Part shown: one piece after another, positions 7,067 through 15,437 of the stretch
Layout: the number at the start of each line of letters is the position of its first letter
Numbering within the stretch: the stretch's first letter is position 1
Source: Candidatus Thermoflexus sinensis
Lineage (GTDB): Bacteria > Chloroflexota > Anaerolineae > Thermoflexales > Thermoflexaceae
NCBI GenBank assembly: GCA_016842045.1
Contig: JAEVEY010000145.1
Location: forward strand, 1 to 33,773
Direction of reading: 5' to 3'
Length of the DNA: 33,773 bases
Position numbers and translations under genes: made by a program
The notes under the pieces: generated by a model
The model's database searches: none
What the model saw: the letters and a program-made list of their open reading frames with translations, nothing else
What the model was told of the DNA's origin: nothing

Positions 7067-8626
7067 TTAGCGAGTGGCCCCCTGCCAGAAGAGAAGAAGG
7101 ATTCCCGCGACCACAAGAACCCACAGCCACATTACCGCGGGGTGGCTGAGGAACTCCAGAACCTGTTGCAGGGCTCCAGCGGGACGGGAAATGAGGCGCG
7201 TGAGGCCTCCATACATCCAGTCCAGCGACAGGAAGGGACGCGCCCGGGCCCACCCTCGGGTCGCTGCATGCACTTTCTCCGCCTGCCATTGCAATACCAG
7301 CCCCAACCCAAGGACCATCAGCAGAGGAAGCCGAAAAGCGGGCGGGACGTCCTGCCAGGCTCCGAAAGCCGCTCCCAGTCCGACCATCCCGGCCGTCCCC
7401 AACGCCAGCCCCAGGCCGTACAGGCTTCGCCAGATCCGCCCGGAAGGCAAGGGCTCTTCGGGTTCCCGCAGCCAGCCTCGCAATAAGGCACCCAGAAGCA
7501 GCGCCTGAGGGAGCATCAGGAAGGGCCACGCCCATAAAGGCCAGGCCTGAAAGGGAGCGGTGGCGATCCTCATGCCGGGCGCGACCGGAAGGCCCGTGAT
7601 CGTGAGGATCGCAACCAGGGCCGGCAATCCCCAGAGGGAAGTCCGATCGAAGGGGCGACCGGCGAAGATCAGGGCGAAGCCAATCGGCCACAGGATCGCC
7701 GCGAGGGGGGCGACATCCGGATGGGCCAGCCCGGCCAGCGCCCACCAGGCAGCGCTCCCCCACGCGGCCTCCACGAGCCCCGCCCGCGGATCCGGCTCCG
7801 CCCAGGCCCATAATCCACCCAGCATGGCGGTGAGTCCCAGGGCCATGGCCAACCCGGACATCCCCGGCCATCCGTGAATCATCGGAACGAGATGAGCCCA
7901 TAGCATGAGCCCTACCGAAGTGGGAAGCACGTAAAGAAGGGCGGCGCGGTCGACCTCATCCGCCAGCTCGGGAGGGCGCCCCACATGGAACGGATAAATA
8001 TCCAGACGGATGAGGGCCGCCAGCAACAGGAAGGGCAGAGCGCTCGTTCCCGCCATGCGGCTCCAGAACAGGCTGTCGCCGGAGCGCCAGATCTGCCAGG
8101 CAGCGGCCCAGAGACTCAGGAGGGCCATCCCGTTGATCAGACCTGCCAGAACTGCTCGATCGACCACCGCCTGGCCCCGGCGGATGAGAAGGAGGGCCAG
8201 GAACATCGCATCCAGCATCGCCCACGCCATGAGGAGGGTGAAGAGATCTGCCGCCAGAGCAGCCGCTGTGGCGGTGATCACCATCCCAAGGGCCAGCGCC
8301 CGGGGCCATCCCCGGCCCTGGCCTGGATAAGCTACCCACATCCAGGCCACCAGGAACCCGGCGAGCAGGACCCCCAGGCCATGTCCCCAGGCCAATGGGG
8401 TCAGGCGGAAGACCCAGGCGGTCTGAAAGACGGAGAACGGCCGCTCGAGGCGAAGGACCACCTCCTGAGGGGGCTGGCGCCAGGCGGCCAGCCAGAGCCC
8501 CAGCGCCCCCACCAGAGCCATGCCCATCGCCAGACTGGTTCCCCGCAGGTCAGAAAGCCGTCGCCCAGCCCCCACCCCGAGGATTCCCACACTCAGCACC
8601 AGCCAGGCCAGGATGACCCATTCCAT
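7067..8626 (-). CDS. Divergent NuoM/NuoN/MrpD-like membrane protein lacking proton-channel residues
   Basis: This 519-residue protein has about 13-14 hydrophobic segments. The segment order and the motif YPFH (211-214, corresponding to the V/W-P-L/F-H of TM7 in NuoL, NuoM and NuoN) suggest the proton-antiporter superfamily. The C-terminal stretch LSLDWMYGGLTRLISRPAG, followed by a last membrane helix, resembles the end of NuoL or hydrogenase-4 subunits. The residues that carry protons appear changed. The TM5 Glu-Trp is Ala-Trp (134-135), the TM7 lysine is Arg207, and the TM8 lysine position is aliphatic (near 231-235). It lies 74 bases downstream of the secreted propeller gene on the same strand and is far from the true nuo cluster. 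It is probably not a working proton channel; a structural or sensing role is possible. Homology is judged by eye only. Confidence 0.6.
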   Translation of the reverse strand: MEWVILAWLVLSVGILGVGAGRRLSDLRGTSLAMGMALVGALGLWLAAWRQPPQEVVLRLERPFSVFQTAWVFRLTPLAWGHGLGVLLAGFLVAWMWVAYPGQGRGWPRALALGMVITATAAALAADLFTLLMAWAMLDAMFLALLLIRRGQAVVDRAVLAGLINGMALLSLWAAAWQIWRSGDSLFWSRMAGTSALPFLLLAALIRLDIYPFHVGRPPELADEVDRAALLYVLPTSVGLMLWAHLVPMIHGWPGMSGLAMALGLTAMLGGLWAWAEPDPRAGLVEAAWGSAAWWALAGLAHPDVAPLAAILWPIGFALIFAGRPFDRTSLWGLPALVAILTITGLPVAPGMRIATAPFQAWPLWAWPFLMLPQALLLGALLRGWLREPEEPLPSGRIWRSLYGLGLALGTAGMVGLGAAFGAWQDVPPAFRLPLLMVLGLGLVLQWQAEKVHAATRGWARARPFLSLDWMYGGLTRLISRPAGALQQVLEFLSHPAVMWLWVLVVAGILLLFWQGATR

Positions 8627-8700
8627 CCGGAGCTTCCCCTCCGATTCTCAACTCCTATAGCCAGGTTGCCGAAAGCATCTCCCCAGGCCTTTGAGGTTCG

Positions 8701-10875
8701 CTATCGGCCCTTCATCACCAGTGGAAGCCAGAGCTGCCGATCCAGGGCCCGCTCCTCGATCCAGACCAGCCGATTATCGCCTTCGTGGCTCAGGATGGCA
8801 AGGCCGGTCGCCGGATCAAAGACCAGATCCCGTGGGAAAATCCCCGTGGTCAGAACCTGGCGAACCGCCGGACCATTCAGGGCCGCCACCTGAACGTCCC
8901 CCGCCACATACGCCAGAGAGCTCCGGGGGCTAACCCAGATGCGCCGCGGCTCGAAAGGAAGGGAGACCGTGAAGGCCACTTCGGTCCCGTTCAACACAGC
9001 GACCTGCCGGGTCCCGCTCAACGCCGCATAGACCCACCCGGTATGGGGATCTGCCGCCAGCGCGATCGGCACCCCCGCCATTGTCCGGCTGGTCACCCGG
9101 GTGGGGCCTTCAAAGATCCACAGGGTGCCGGCAGTCCCCATCCCGGATCCCACATAGGCGAGGCCGTGAACAGGCTGCACCGCCAGAGCACGAGGCGGGT
9201 AAACTTCCCCCACCGTCGTCAGCCAGGAGGATGCCGTGATCGGCGTGGTCAGGGAGAAGACCGCCAGCTGGGATGAACCCAGGACATAAAGATAGCTTCG
9301 TTCCGAATCCCAGGCGATTTCCCGAACCGGCCCCCCAAGCGATTCAACAGGCAGGGTGCTCACGGTGGTCCCTGTGATTACAAAGATCCGCGGCGAATAT
9401 ATCTCTCCTCCCCCTCCCCAGATCACCCCATGGGAAGGATCAGATGCCAGGATATTCAGCGATCCTTCCAGCGTTTGCGTCACCCATTCATCACCCCGAA
9501 GGATCCATAGTAACGAAAGCCCGGGGTGGCCCACATAGATCCATCCCGTCCCCGGGTCCACGGCCATCCAGCGTTCCCGTGGCAACTGAATGGGATGAAC
9601 GATCCATGGGGAAAGGCGGGAGGTGGTGAGCACTTCGGTCCCGGAAAGCACGTAGAAGAATCCCTCATAGGGGTTTAAGGCATAAAGCCGCCTCCCATCG
9701 GGGGAGAAGGCCAGGGAACTCAGGCCGAAGCCATCGAGATACCCTGTGACAGAAAGCGAACGGCTCAGCACCCAGAGCGCCGAGGGAGGCGCTTCGCCCC
9801 CCACCTCACTAACCCCCCATCCGCTCACATACACCCATTGATTCGGGTGCGCGGCAATGAAGCGAGGGCGCACTGGCATAGTGATGATGTTCAATAACGA
9901 AAGATCCCGAGAAAAGACATGGATCTCCCGGCTGAAGATCGCCCCGACCACGATCTCCCCGGAGCCCGGGATCACCGCGATGGGGTTATATCCGTGTGGG
10001 AAGGGGATGCGGGTGATCACCTCGGTTCGCGAGAGCACCGTGAGATGATCCGGGCTCATATGGGTCAGGTAAGCCCGCTCGCTGGATGGATCCACGGCGA
10101 TCTGGTAAGTCTCCGTCACCGGGAGGGTGACGCTCACGTGGCGGCCGTTGAGGATCTTCAGCTCGTTCTGCGCCGCTGCGTATGTGAGGCGGGTATACGG
10201 ATGATACCGGAGATCATGCAACGGCCCGCTGATGGGAACGGAAACAACTCGTTCGGTCCCACTCAGGATCCAGAGCATGTAGGTGCCGGTGTAAACCCCC
10301 AGATACAGATCCCCACTCTCCGGGTGTGGGGTTAGAAAGGAAGCCTGGGGAGCGGACATGGTGGTTAAAACGGTGGTTTCGCTCATGACCGCCAGATGGG
10401 TAGACATCGGTGGCCATGGAGCAGCCTGCATGGTCACATAGAGGAGCCGGGTTCGGGGGTGCAGGACCAGCCCCGTCACCGTGTAGGGGAGCGTCACCCG
10501 CGCCACGGGCGTTGTCCCGCTCATGATGAGCACCGATTGGCCTTTCGCCGCAAACCAGCGCCCGGTCTGTGCATCGAAATGGAGAGGGCACAAGCCGGGA
10601 AGGATTTTATAGAGTTCCGGGCCCCGGAAGATCGTTGCCCCTCCCTCCCGACAGACCCACACATCCCCGGAGACCGGATGAGCCATGGCCAGCCCGGGAT
10701 AGAGCCCCGGCCCGGGATCCAGAAATCTTTCTTCGATAGGGACCGGGATTATGGGATTTGGGGAAGAGGCGTTTGAAACGGAGGAAGGCGCAGCTTGAGT
10801 AGGCTGGAATCCGATAAGGGCGGCAAACAACAGGAGACCGCCGGTGATCAGGCTGCCTGCGAGGAAGAAGCGCAT
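8701..10875 (-). CDS. Secreted multi-blade beta-propeller protein with WLPLVMK tail
   Basis: This 724-residue protein begins with a signal peptide (MRFF, hydrophobic core to about residue 24, probable cleavage after TQA at 28). About 16 repeats of 38-48 residues follow, each with a pattern like A-x-x-P-x-T/S-G-x-x-Y-V followed by L-x-V/I-L-S/N-G-T-x-V. These are YVTN/NHL-type blades, enough for two propellers. The protein ends LDRQLWLPLVMKGR; a W/Y-LPLV-x-K terminus is, to my knowledge, frequent on exported Anaerolineae proteins and may be a sorting signal (inference). No catalytic residues are evident. It is likely an exported, possibly surface-bound, binding or scaffold protein. The ATG follows GAGGGA. 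It is probably co-transcribed with the NuoM-like gene 74 bases downstream. Confidence 0.75.
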   Translation of the reverse strand: MRFFLAGSLITGGLLLFAALIGFQPTQAAPSSVSNASSPNPIIPVPIEERFLDPGPGLYPGLAMAHPVSGDVWVCREGGATIFRGPELYKILPGLCPLHFDAQTGRWFAAKGQSVLIMSGTTPVARVTLPYTVTGLVLHPRTRLLYVTMQAAPWPPMSTHLAVMSETTVLTTMSAPQASFLTPHPESGDLYLGVYTGTYMLWILSGTERVVSVPISGPLHDLRYHPYTRLTYAAAQNELKILNGRHVSVTLPVTETYQIAVDPSSERAYLTHMSPDHLTVLSRTEVITRIPFPHGYNPIAVIPGSGEIVVGAIFSREIHVFSRDLSLLNIITMPVRPRFIAAHPNQWVYVSGWGVSEVGGEAPPSALWVLSRSLSVTGYLDGFGLSSLAFSPDGRRLYALNPYEGFFYVLSGTEVLTTSRLSPWIVHPIQLPRERWMAVDPGTGWIYVGHPGLSLLWILRGDEWVTQTLEGSLNILASDPSHGVIWGGGGEIYSPRIFVITGTTVSTLPVESLGGPVREIAWDSERSYLYVLGSSQLAVFSLTTPITASSWLTTVGEVYPPRALAVQPVHGLAYVGSGMGTAGTLWIFEGPTRVTSRTMAGVPIALAADPHTGWVYAALSGTRQVAVLNGTEVAFTVSLPFEPRRIWVSPRSSLAYVAGDVQVAALNGPAVRQVLTTGIFPRDLVFDPATGLAILSHEGDNRLVWIEERALDRQLWLPLVMKGR

Positions 10876-11028
10876 GGGAATTCCCTCATCAGAAGATTCT
10901 CATTCGGTGGATGGAACCGTGGGAGCATCCTCAAGCTCCAGTATAACGATATTGAAGAATTTTGGGCCAGGCGGGCCACGGGGCTTGCCGTTCCAGTGCG
11001 CTCCGGAAACGACGCAAGCCTCTCGCCT

Positions 11029-11072
11029 CTTTCCCCTTTCTTGTCGCCTTTTGGGCTACGGGAAGGGGAAAG
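11029..11072. repeat. Isolated hairpin in the 10876-11370 intergenic region
   Basis: A perfect 10-bp inverted repeat CTTTCCCCTT/AAGGGGAAAG encloses 24 bases. It lies in the 495-base spacer between the divergent propeller and mgsA genes. Besides this hairpin and the mobile element at 11180-11321, the spacer shows no gene. A TATACT on the minus strand near 10940 is a possible -10 for the propeller gene but lacks a good -35. Confidence 0.35.
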
Positions 11073-11179
11073 GTTTATTTTCTGGGCGTGCAGGTTCACC
11101 CTTGGCAGTCCTGCTTGTTCCTCCTGCGTGTCCCACGGAAAGCCAGGAAAAGGCTGGGCTCCAGTTTTTAAACACCTCA

Positions 11180-11321
11180 TAGGACTTACGCAGTTCGTTT
11201 CCCATGGGGGCAAGGATTTTTCTCCCCCCTCCCCACGGCCCTTTGGGCCGTGGGGAGGGGGGAGAAAGGGGGGTGGGGCCATTCCGTCCCACCTTTAGAG
11301 CTTTCAACTGCGTAACTCCTA
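11180..11321 (+). mobile_element. Family 1 MITE-like element, subfamily B, copy 1
   Basis: A 142-bp non-coding element has terminal inverted repeats TAGGACTTACGCAGTT (left; one base off the family consensus TAGGAGTTACGCAGTT) and AACTGCGTAACTCCTA (right). It is bracketed by a perfect 7-bp direct repeat, CACCTCA, consistent with target duplication. The centre is a perfect stem of at least 20 bp (11222-11241 with 11245-11264, loop TTT). The right arm carries AAAGGGGGGTGGGGCCATTC. It is nearly identical to the reverse complement of the copy at 33058-33200, implying recent spread. It ends 49 bases before the mgsA start codon, so it may contribute to or displace the mgsA promoter. Confidence 0.85.
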
Positions 11322-11370
11322 CACCTCAGTTAAACTCAATAGGGAGAAGCCTCCTTCCAGGACATCGGCT

Positions 11371-11745
11371 ATGCCCAGGCGGATCGCGATCATCGCCCAT
11401 GATGGGAAAAAGGCGGAGCTGGTCGAGTGGGCCCGGCGCGAGCGGGAGCGCCTGGCCCGCCATCACCTGGTGGCGACGGCCACCACGGGGCGCACGTTGC
11501 AGGAGGCCCTGGGCCTGGAGGTGGCCTGCGTGCGCTCCGGCCCTCAGGGCGGGGATGCCCAGATCGCGGCGATGGTGGTGGAAGGGCACATCGACGCGGT
11601 GATCTTCCTGGTGGACCCCCTTTATGCCCATCCCCACGAGCCGGACATCCGCACGGTGATGCGGCTGTGTAATGTGCATAACGTTCCACTGGCCACCAAC
11701 CTGGCCACCGCCTCAATGGTCCTCCGGGGGCTGGAGGAAGGATGA
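11371..11745 (+). CDS. mgsA: Methylglyoxal synthase
   Basis: This 124-residue cytosolic enzyme converts dihydroxyacetone phosphate to methylglyoxal and phosphate, a bypass that relieves sugar-phosphate stress and phosphate shortage. Family features are present. These are the N-terminal IALIAHDGKK-like IAIIAHDGKKAEL (His10, Asp11), TTGRTLQEA for phosphate binding, the catalytic GGDAQIAA with Asp62 (Asp71 in the E. coli enzyme), and VDPLYAHPHEPDIRTVMRL with His89 and Asp92 (His98 and Asp101 in E. coli). It is slightly shorter than the E. coli protein (152). The ATG follows a modest CAGGA. Its stop overlaps the start of the TPR gene (ATGA), so the two are translationally coupled. A family 1 MITE lies just upstream. 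Confidence 0.95.
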   Translation: MPRRIAIIAHDGKKAELVEWARRERERLARHHLVATATTGRTLQEALGLEVACVRSGPQGGDAQIAAMVVEGHIDAVIFLVDPLYAHPHEPDIRTVMRLCNVHNVPLATNLATASMVLRGLEEG

Positions 11746-12923
11746 GCCGACGCCGCCGCTGGTTGTTCTGGCTGGTCCTCGACCTCCTGGCCCTGGTCGC
11801 CCTGGTGTGGATCGACCGATCGCTGGGGGCGAACCGCTCGCCTTCTATGGGACGCCCTTCCCCTTCACCGACGCCCTCCGCCGATGATTACATCCGGCAG
11901 GCGGAAGCCGCCTATCGCGCGGGCGATCTCCGGCGGGCCGAGGAAGGCTACCGGCTGGCCCTTTCCCTGGAGCCCGAAAACCCGGCCCGCTATCCTCCCC
12001 TGATCCGGCTGCTGGCCTTCAGCAACCGTCTGGACGAGGCGGCTGCCTGGCTGGAACGGGCCCGCCAGCTGGCCCCGGAGGACCCCGCAATTCTGGGGAT
12101 AGCGACGTTGATCCTCGACTGGCAGGGAAAGATCCCGGAAGCGATCCAGGCCGGGGAACAGGCCGTGGCCCGGGCTCCGGACTCCGGCCCCCTTTACGCC
12201 TACCTGGCGGAAGCCTATGCCGACGCTCACCGCCCGCAGGCCGCTCTCGCGGCCGCCCAGAAAGCCCTGGCCCTGGATCCGGAGCATCCGGACGCCCACC
12301 GCGCCCTGGGCTATGTTTATGAGACCCTGGGGCGATATGCGGAGGCGATGGCGGCCTATCGGGAGGCCCTGGCCCGGGATCCCAACATGGTGATCGTCTG
12401 GCTGGCCCTGGGGCGCAATGCCCTGGCCCTTCGCCAGACCTCTGTGGCCGTTGAAGCTTTCCAGCGGGCTGCGGCCCTGCGACCGGAGGACCCGCAGGTC
12501 CTGGATGAGCTGGGCTGGCTGTATTACAACATGGGGCGTCTGGAGGATGCGCAACAGACCCTGGAGAGGGCGCGGGAGCATGGCCCTGAGGACTGGCGGA
12601 TTCTTTACCATCTGGGGGTCACCCTGTATGCCCGCCGCCGCTATGAAGAGGTGGTTCAGGAGGACTCCCTTTCCCGGGGGATCGCCCGGCTTCAGGAGAT
12701 CTTACAGCATGAAGGGAAGGCATGCACGCCGGAGACCCTGAGCGTGGAACCTCGCTGCGCCCGGCTGGTGGAGATGGCTTACATCCTCGGGCTCTCCCAG
12801 TATTATCTGGGGAATTGCGAATCGGCCCGCCCCTGGTTCGAGCTCGCGCTTTCGATTTCCCCCCAGGAAGAAAACGCATTGAAGGGGCTCCAGTGGTGTG
12901 AGAAAGGCTCTGGACGGCCATAG
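11742..12923 (+). CDS. Membrane-anchored TPR-repeat protein
   Basis: This 393-residue protein has a basic start and one membrane helix (residues about 6-25, LFWLVLDLLALVALVWI), a Ser/Pro-rich linker, and then 7-8 tetratricopeptide repeats. The repeats have the usual pattern, for example AYRAGDLRRAEEGYRLALSL, LGYVYETLGRYAEAMAAY and LGWLYYNMGRLEDAQQTL. The anchor and linker suggest the repeats lie outside the membrane. TPR domains mediate protein interactions; no partner is identifiable. Two Cys pairs occur in the C-terminal quarter. It overlaps the mgsA stop by 4 bases and is followed about 100 bases later by a glycosyltransferase gene, so an envelope-assembly role is possible but unproven. 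Confidence 0.85.
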   Translation: MSRRRRWLFWLVLDLLALVALVWIDRSLGANRSPSMGRPSPSPTPSADDYIRQAEAAYRAGDLRRAEEGYRLALSLEPENPARYPPLIRLLAFSNRLDEAAAWLERARQLAPEDPAILGIATLILDWQGKIPEAIQAGEQAVARAPDSGPLYAYLAEAYADAHRPQAALAAAQKALALDPEHPDAHRALGYVYETLGRYAEAMAAYREALARDPNMVIVWLALGRNALALRQTSVAVEAFQRAAALRPEDPQVLDELGWLYYNMGRLEDAQQTLERAREHGPEDWRILYHLGVTLYARRRYEEVVQEDSLSRGIARLQEILQHEGKACTPETLSVEPRCARLVEMAYILGLSQYYLGNCESARPWFELALSISPQEENALKGLQWCEKGSGRP

Positions 12924-13021
12924 AACTTTACTTCGTTATGCAGATTTCTCCCTGAGGGCTTTAGGGGACCAGGCTGAATCGTTACAGTTTGTCCAAAGTC
13001 CAGTCGGTTTGGGAAAGGCAG

Positions 13022-15247
13022 ATGGAACCGCAGCGCCGAAATGGATCCTCTTCGATCCCTTCCACCGCAACCGGGAGGTGGGGATCCCGGGCGATCCCCC
13101 TGGGGATCCTCGCCCTTTGTTTTGCGTTGTATCTGGTTGCGCTCCCCCCGGCCTTCGTGCACAACGATGAGGCCCATGGAGCGATCGCGCTGATCTATAA
13201 CCTCCCGGACACTCTGCGAGCGGTAGCGCGAGACAGCCATCCGCCGCTTTATTACGTCTTGCTCTGGGGGTGGCTCCGGCTCGCTCCGCATCCCTTCGCC
13301 CTGAAATTCGTGTCGCCGTTCTTCGCCCTCCTGGCCCTGGCGTTCACCTACCGTCTGGTGAAGGCGGACGCCGGTCCGCGCATGGCGGCGCTGGCGATGC
13401 TCCTTCTCGGGCTGAACCCGCTGTTTTTTGCCCTGGCCACAATCGGCCGGATGTACACCATGGCCATCGCCTGCAGCGCCCTGGGGGCATGGCAGGCCCG
13501 GCGCGGACGCGATCGGGAATGGCTGCTCAGCGCCTGGGGGTTAACCCTCACGCACTTCTATGGAGCGTTCTTTCTCCCTACCCAGCGCTTGCTGGTTCGA
13601 GGTCCGCGCTCCTGGTTTCGAGAAGCCCTCCTCCTGGCCCTGGGCCTCCTTCCCCTGCTTCTCTGGTCGATCGGCGCGCTGGGGCCTTCGCTGGCGCACA
13701 CGGTGCGCACCCTGACCCGGATCCCGGTCCGCCCCACACCGCTCGAGGTTCTGGGGAACCTGATGGGGGCGCTGGGCATCGGCATCGGGGCCGATGGATC
13801 GCTGGGCTGGATCGGAGCCGGGGTCACAGCCCTGGGGATCGGGGCGGCGATCTCCCCTCGAACCCGCCGCCTCGGGCTGGCGATGGTCATCCCCGTCGGG
13901 ATCGGGCTGGCGCTGACGGCGCGCTTCCCCTTCTATGCGGCCCGGTATTTTTCCCCGATATTGCCTTTTTATGTGGGGGCGCTGGCGGTCGGCTGGCGCC
14001 GGCGGTGGCGATGGATCCTGGCCCCGCTGTATCTCATCCTGGGGATTTACGGCATCGGGCGGACGTGGACGGCGTATGCGAATGCGCCGATCTATGTGGA
14101 GGCCCAGCGGGAGCTCTACGCCACCCTCCACGCCCTTGCTCATCCCGCCGATCGCTTCGCCTTCCACGGCTACTGGAACCAGGCGGAGATGGCCCTCTTC
14201 TACCCGGAGACCCGCCCGCGTCTGATGGCTCTGGAGGATCTCAGCAACCCGAGAGAGCGTCTCCCGGAACCGACATGGCTGATCGGTGTGACCTTCTTTC
14301 AGGAACTTTACCGGCCGGTGGCGGAGGCGCTCGCCCGACAGGGCCCTTTTGACCGTCATGCCTGGTATCCGATGGCGGAGATCTTCCGTTTCGTGCCCTG
14401 GCCCGACGTCCCATCCTGGCACCCCATCCATATCCGGTTCGAGGATGGCATCCTCCTGGAAGCAGTGGCCCTGCCAGACCCGGTCGCCGAGCCCCGGGGC
14501 ACCGTCCGGGTCGGCTTGCGCTGGCAGGCGGAACATCCCATTGCCCGCCGCTATGTGGTCTTCGCCCATCTCTGGGACGATGCCGGGCGCTACCGGGCCG
14601 GGACGGATCGGGAGCCGGAGCCCCCAACAGCGATGTGGGAGGCGGGGTCGCCGATCACCCAGACGATCGCCATCGCCGTGCCCCCCTTTCTCCCGGCCGG
14701 CCGGTATCGGGTCATGGTCGGCCTGTACGAGCCGGCGGGATCCGGATGGCGGCGTCTGCGGACGGAAACGGGGGCTGACGCGGTGCCGATTGGCTCTGTC
14801 GAGATCCATCCTCTCAAAGGTATTACCCGAATCCGTACGGTACCTTTCCTGGAAACATCCTATCGCCCGGGGCGCGCGCTTCCGAATGGGATCACCTTGC
14901 TGGAAAGCGAGGCGTGGCACACCGAGATCGACGGCGTGCCGCGATGGCGAGTACATATCCTCTGGCGGGCGGACCAAGCTATGGGGGATGATACCCACCG
15001 CTTGCTTCTTCGATTCCCAAACGGAACGGTCGTAACGCTAACACCCCCTGAGGGATGGTTCCCGGGAGCTCGATCGGCCGGGGAGATCGTGGCGGAGATC
15101 TGGGAATGGGGGGAGCTGCTCGCGCCAGGACGCTATGAGGTATTCTGGGAAGGGGGAGGCCTTTTTCCTCTCCTGACGTTTCGGGTTCCGCCAGGGGGCT
15201 ACCAGTGGAATTATGACTGGATCTTCCTGAATCGCCTTCCCTGGTGA
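13022..15247 (+). CDS. GT39-type (ArnT/PMT-like) membrane glycosyltransferase with beta-rich C-terminus
   Basis: The chosen ATG, after GGGAAAGG, gives 741 residues; an in-frame TTG at 12989 would add 11. The first 450 residues are polytopic and carry GT-C signatures. The first extracytoplasmic loop has HNDEAHG (Asp49-Glu50), and DSHPPLYYVLLWGW (His73) follows, as in GT39 and dolichyl-phosphate-mannose mannosyltransferases. Then come a run of helices and RFPFYAARYFSPILPFYVGAL. From about residue 470 onward are two predicted beta-sandwich modules (for example GTVRVGLRWQAEHP and PAGRYRVMVGLYEP), which should lie outside the cytoplasm. It would transfer a sugar from a polyprenyl phosphate to a protein or envelope glycan; donor and acceptor are unknown. 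Confidence 0.8.
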   Translation: MEPQRRNGSSSIPSTATGRWGSRAIPLGILALCFALYLVALPPAFVHNDEAHGAIALIYNLPDTLRAVARDSHPPLYYVLLWGWLRLAPHPFALKFVSPFFALLALAFTYRLVKADAGPRMAALAMLLLGLNPLFFALATIGRMYTMAIACSALGAWQARRGRDREWLLSAWGLTLTHFYGAFFLPTQRLLVRGPRSWFREALLLALGLLPLLLWSIGALGPSLAHTVRTLTRIPVRPTPLEVLGNLMGALGIGIGADGSLGWIGAGVTALGIGAAISPRTRRLGLAMVIPVGIGLALTARFPFYAARYFSPILPFYVGALAVGWRRRWRWILAPLYLILGIYGIGRTWTAYANAPIYVEAQRELYATLHALAHPADRFAFHGYWNQAEMALFYPETRPRLMALEDLSNPRERLPEPTWLIGVTFFQELYRPVAEALARQGPFDRHAWYPMAEIFRFVPWPDVPSWHPIHIRFEDGILLEAVALPDPVAEPRGTVRVGLRWQAEHPIARRYVVFAHLWDDAGRYRAGTDREPEPPTAMWEAGSPITQTIAIAVPPFLPAGRYRVMVGLYEPAGSGWRRLRTETGADAVPIGSVEIHPLKGITRIRTVPFLETSYRPGRALPNGITLLESEAWHTEIDGVPRWRVHILWRADQAMGDDTHRLLLRFPNGTVVTLTPPEGWFPGARSAGEIVAEIWEWGELLAPGRYEVFWEGGGLFPLLTFRVPPGGYQWNYDWIFLNRLPW

Positions 15248-15437
15248 CCCATGGGGCTCGCCCTGGTGCCGTCCGCTCGGACCCGGTCAACGCTCTGGAT
15301 CTGATCCCAGCCCGCTACCCTGGATCTCCGGGCTCGCGGGAGGGCCGATGACATGGGTGAAGCCCGCGATCTCCGGGGTTGAAGGGGGCGTCTGCGGCGT
15401 CTCATCGGATCTGAGATCTTATAGGGGGCCATGGAAG

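Noticed and set aside
10930-10975. Promoter for the propeller gene (TATACT on the minus strand)
   Set aside because: There is no acceptable -35 hexamer at 16-18 bases, so it is not listed as a feature.
13541-14998. 485-codon minus-strand frame
   Set aside because: It is the complement of the GT39-type glycosyltransferase, with no signal, domain or ribosome-binding site.
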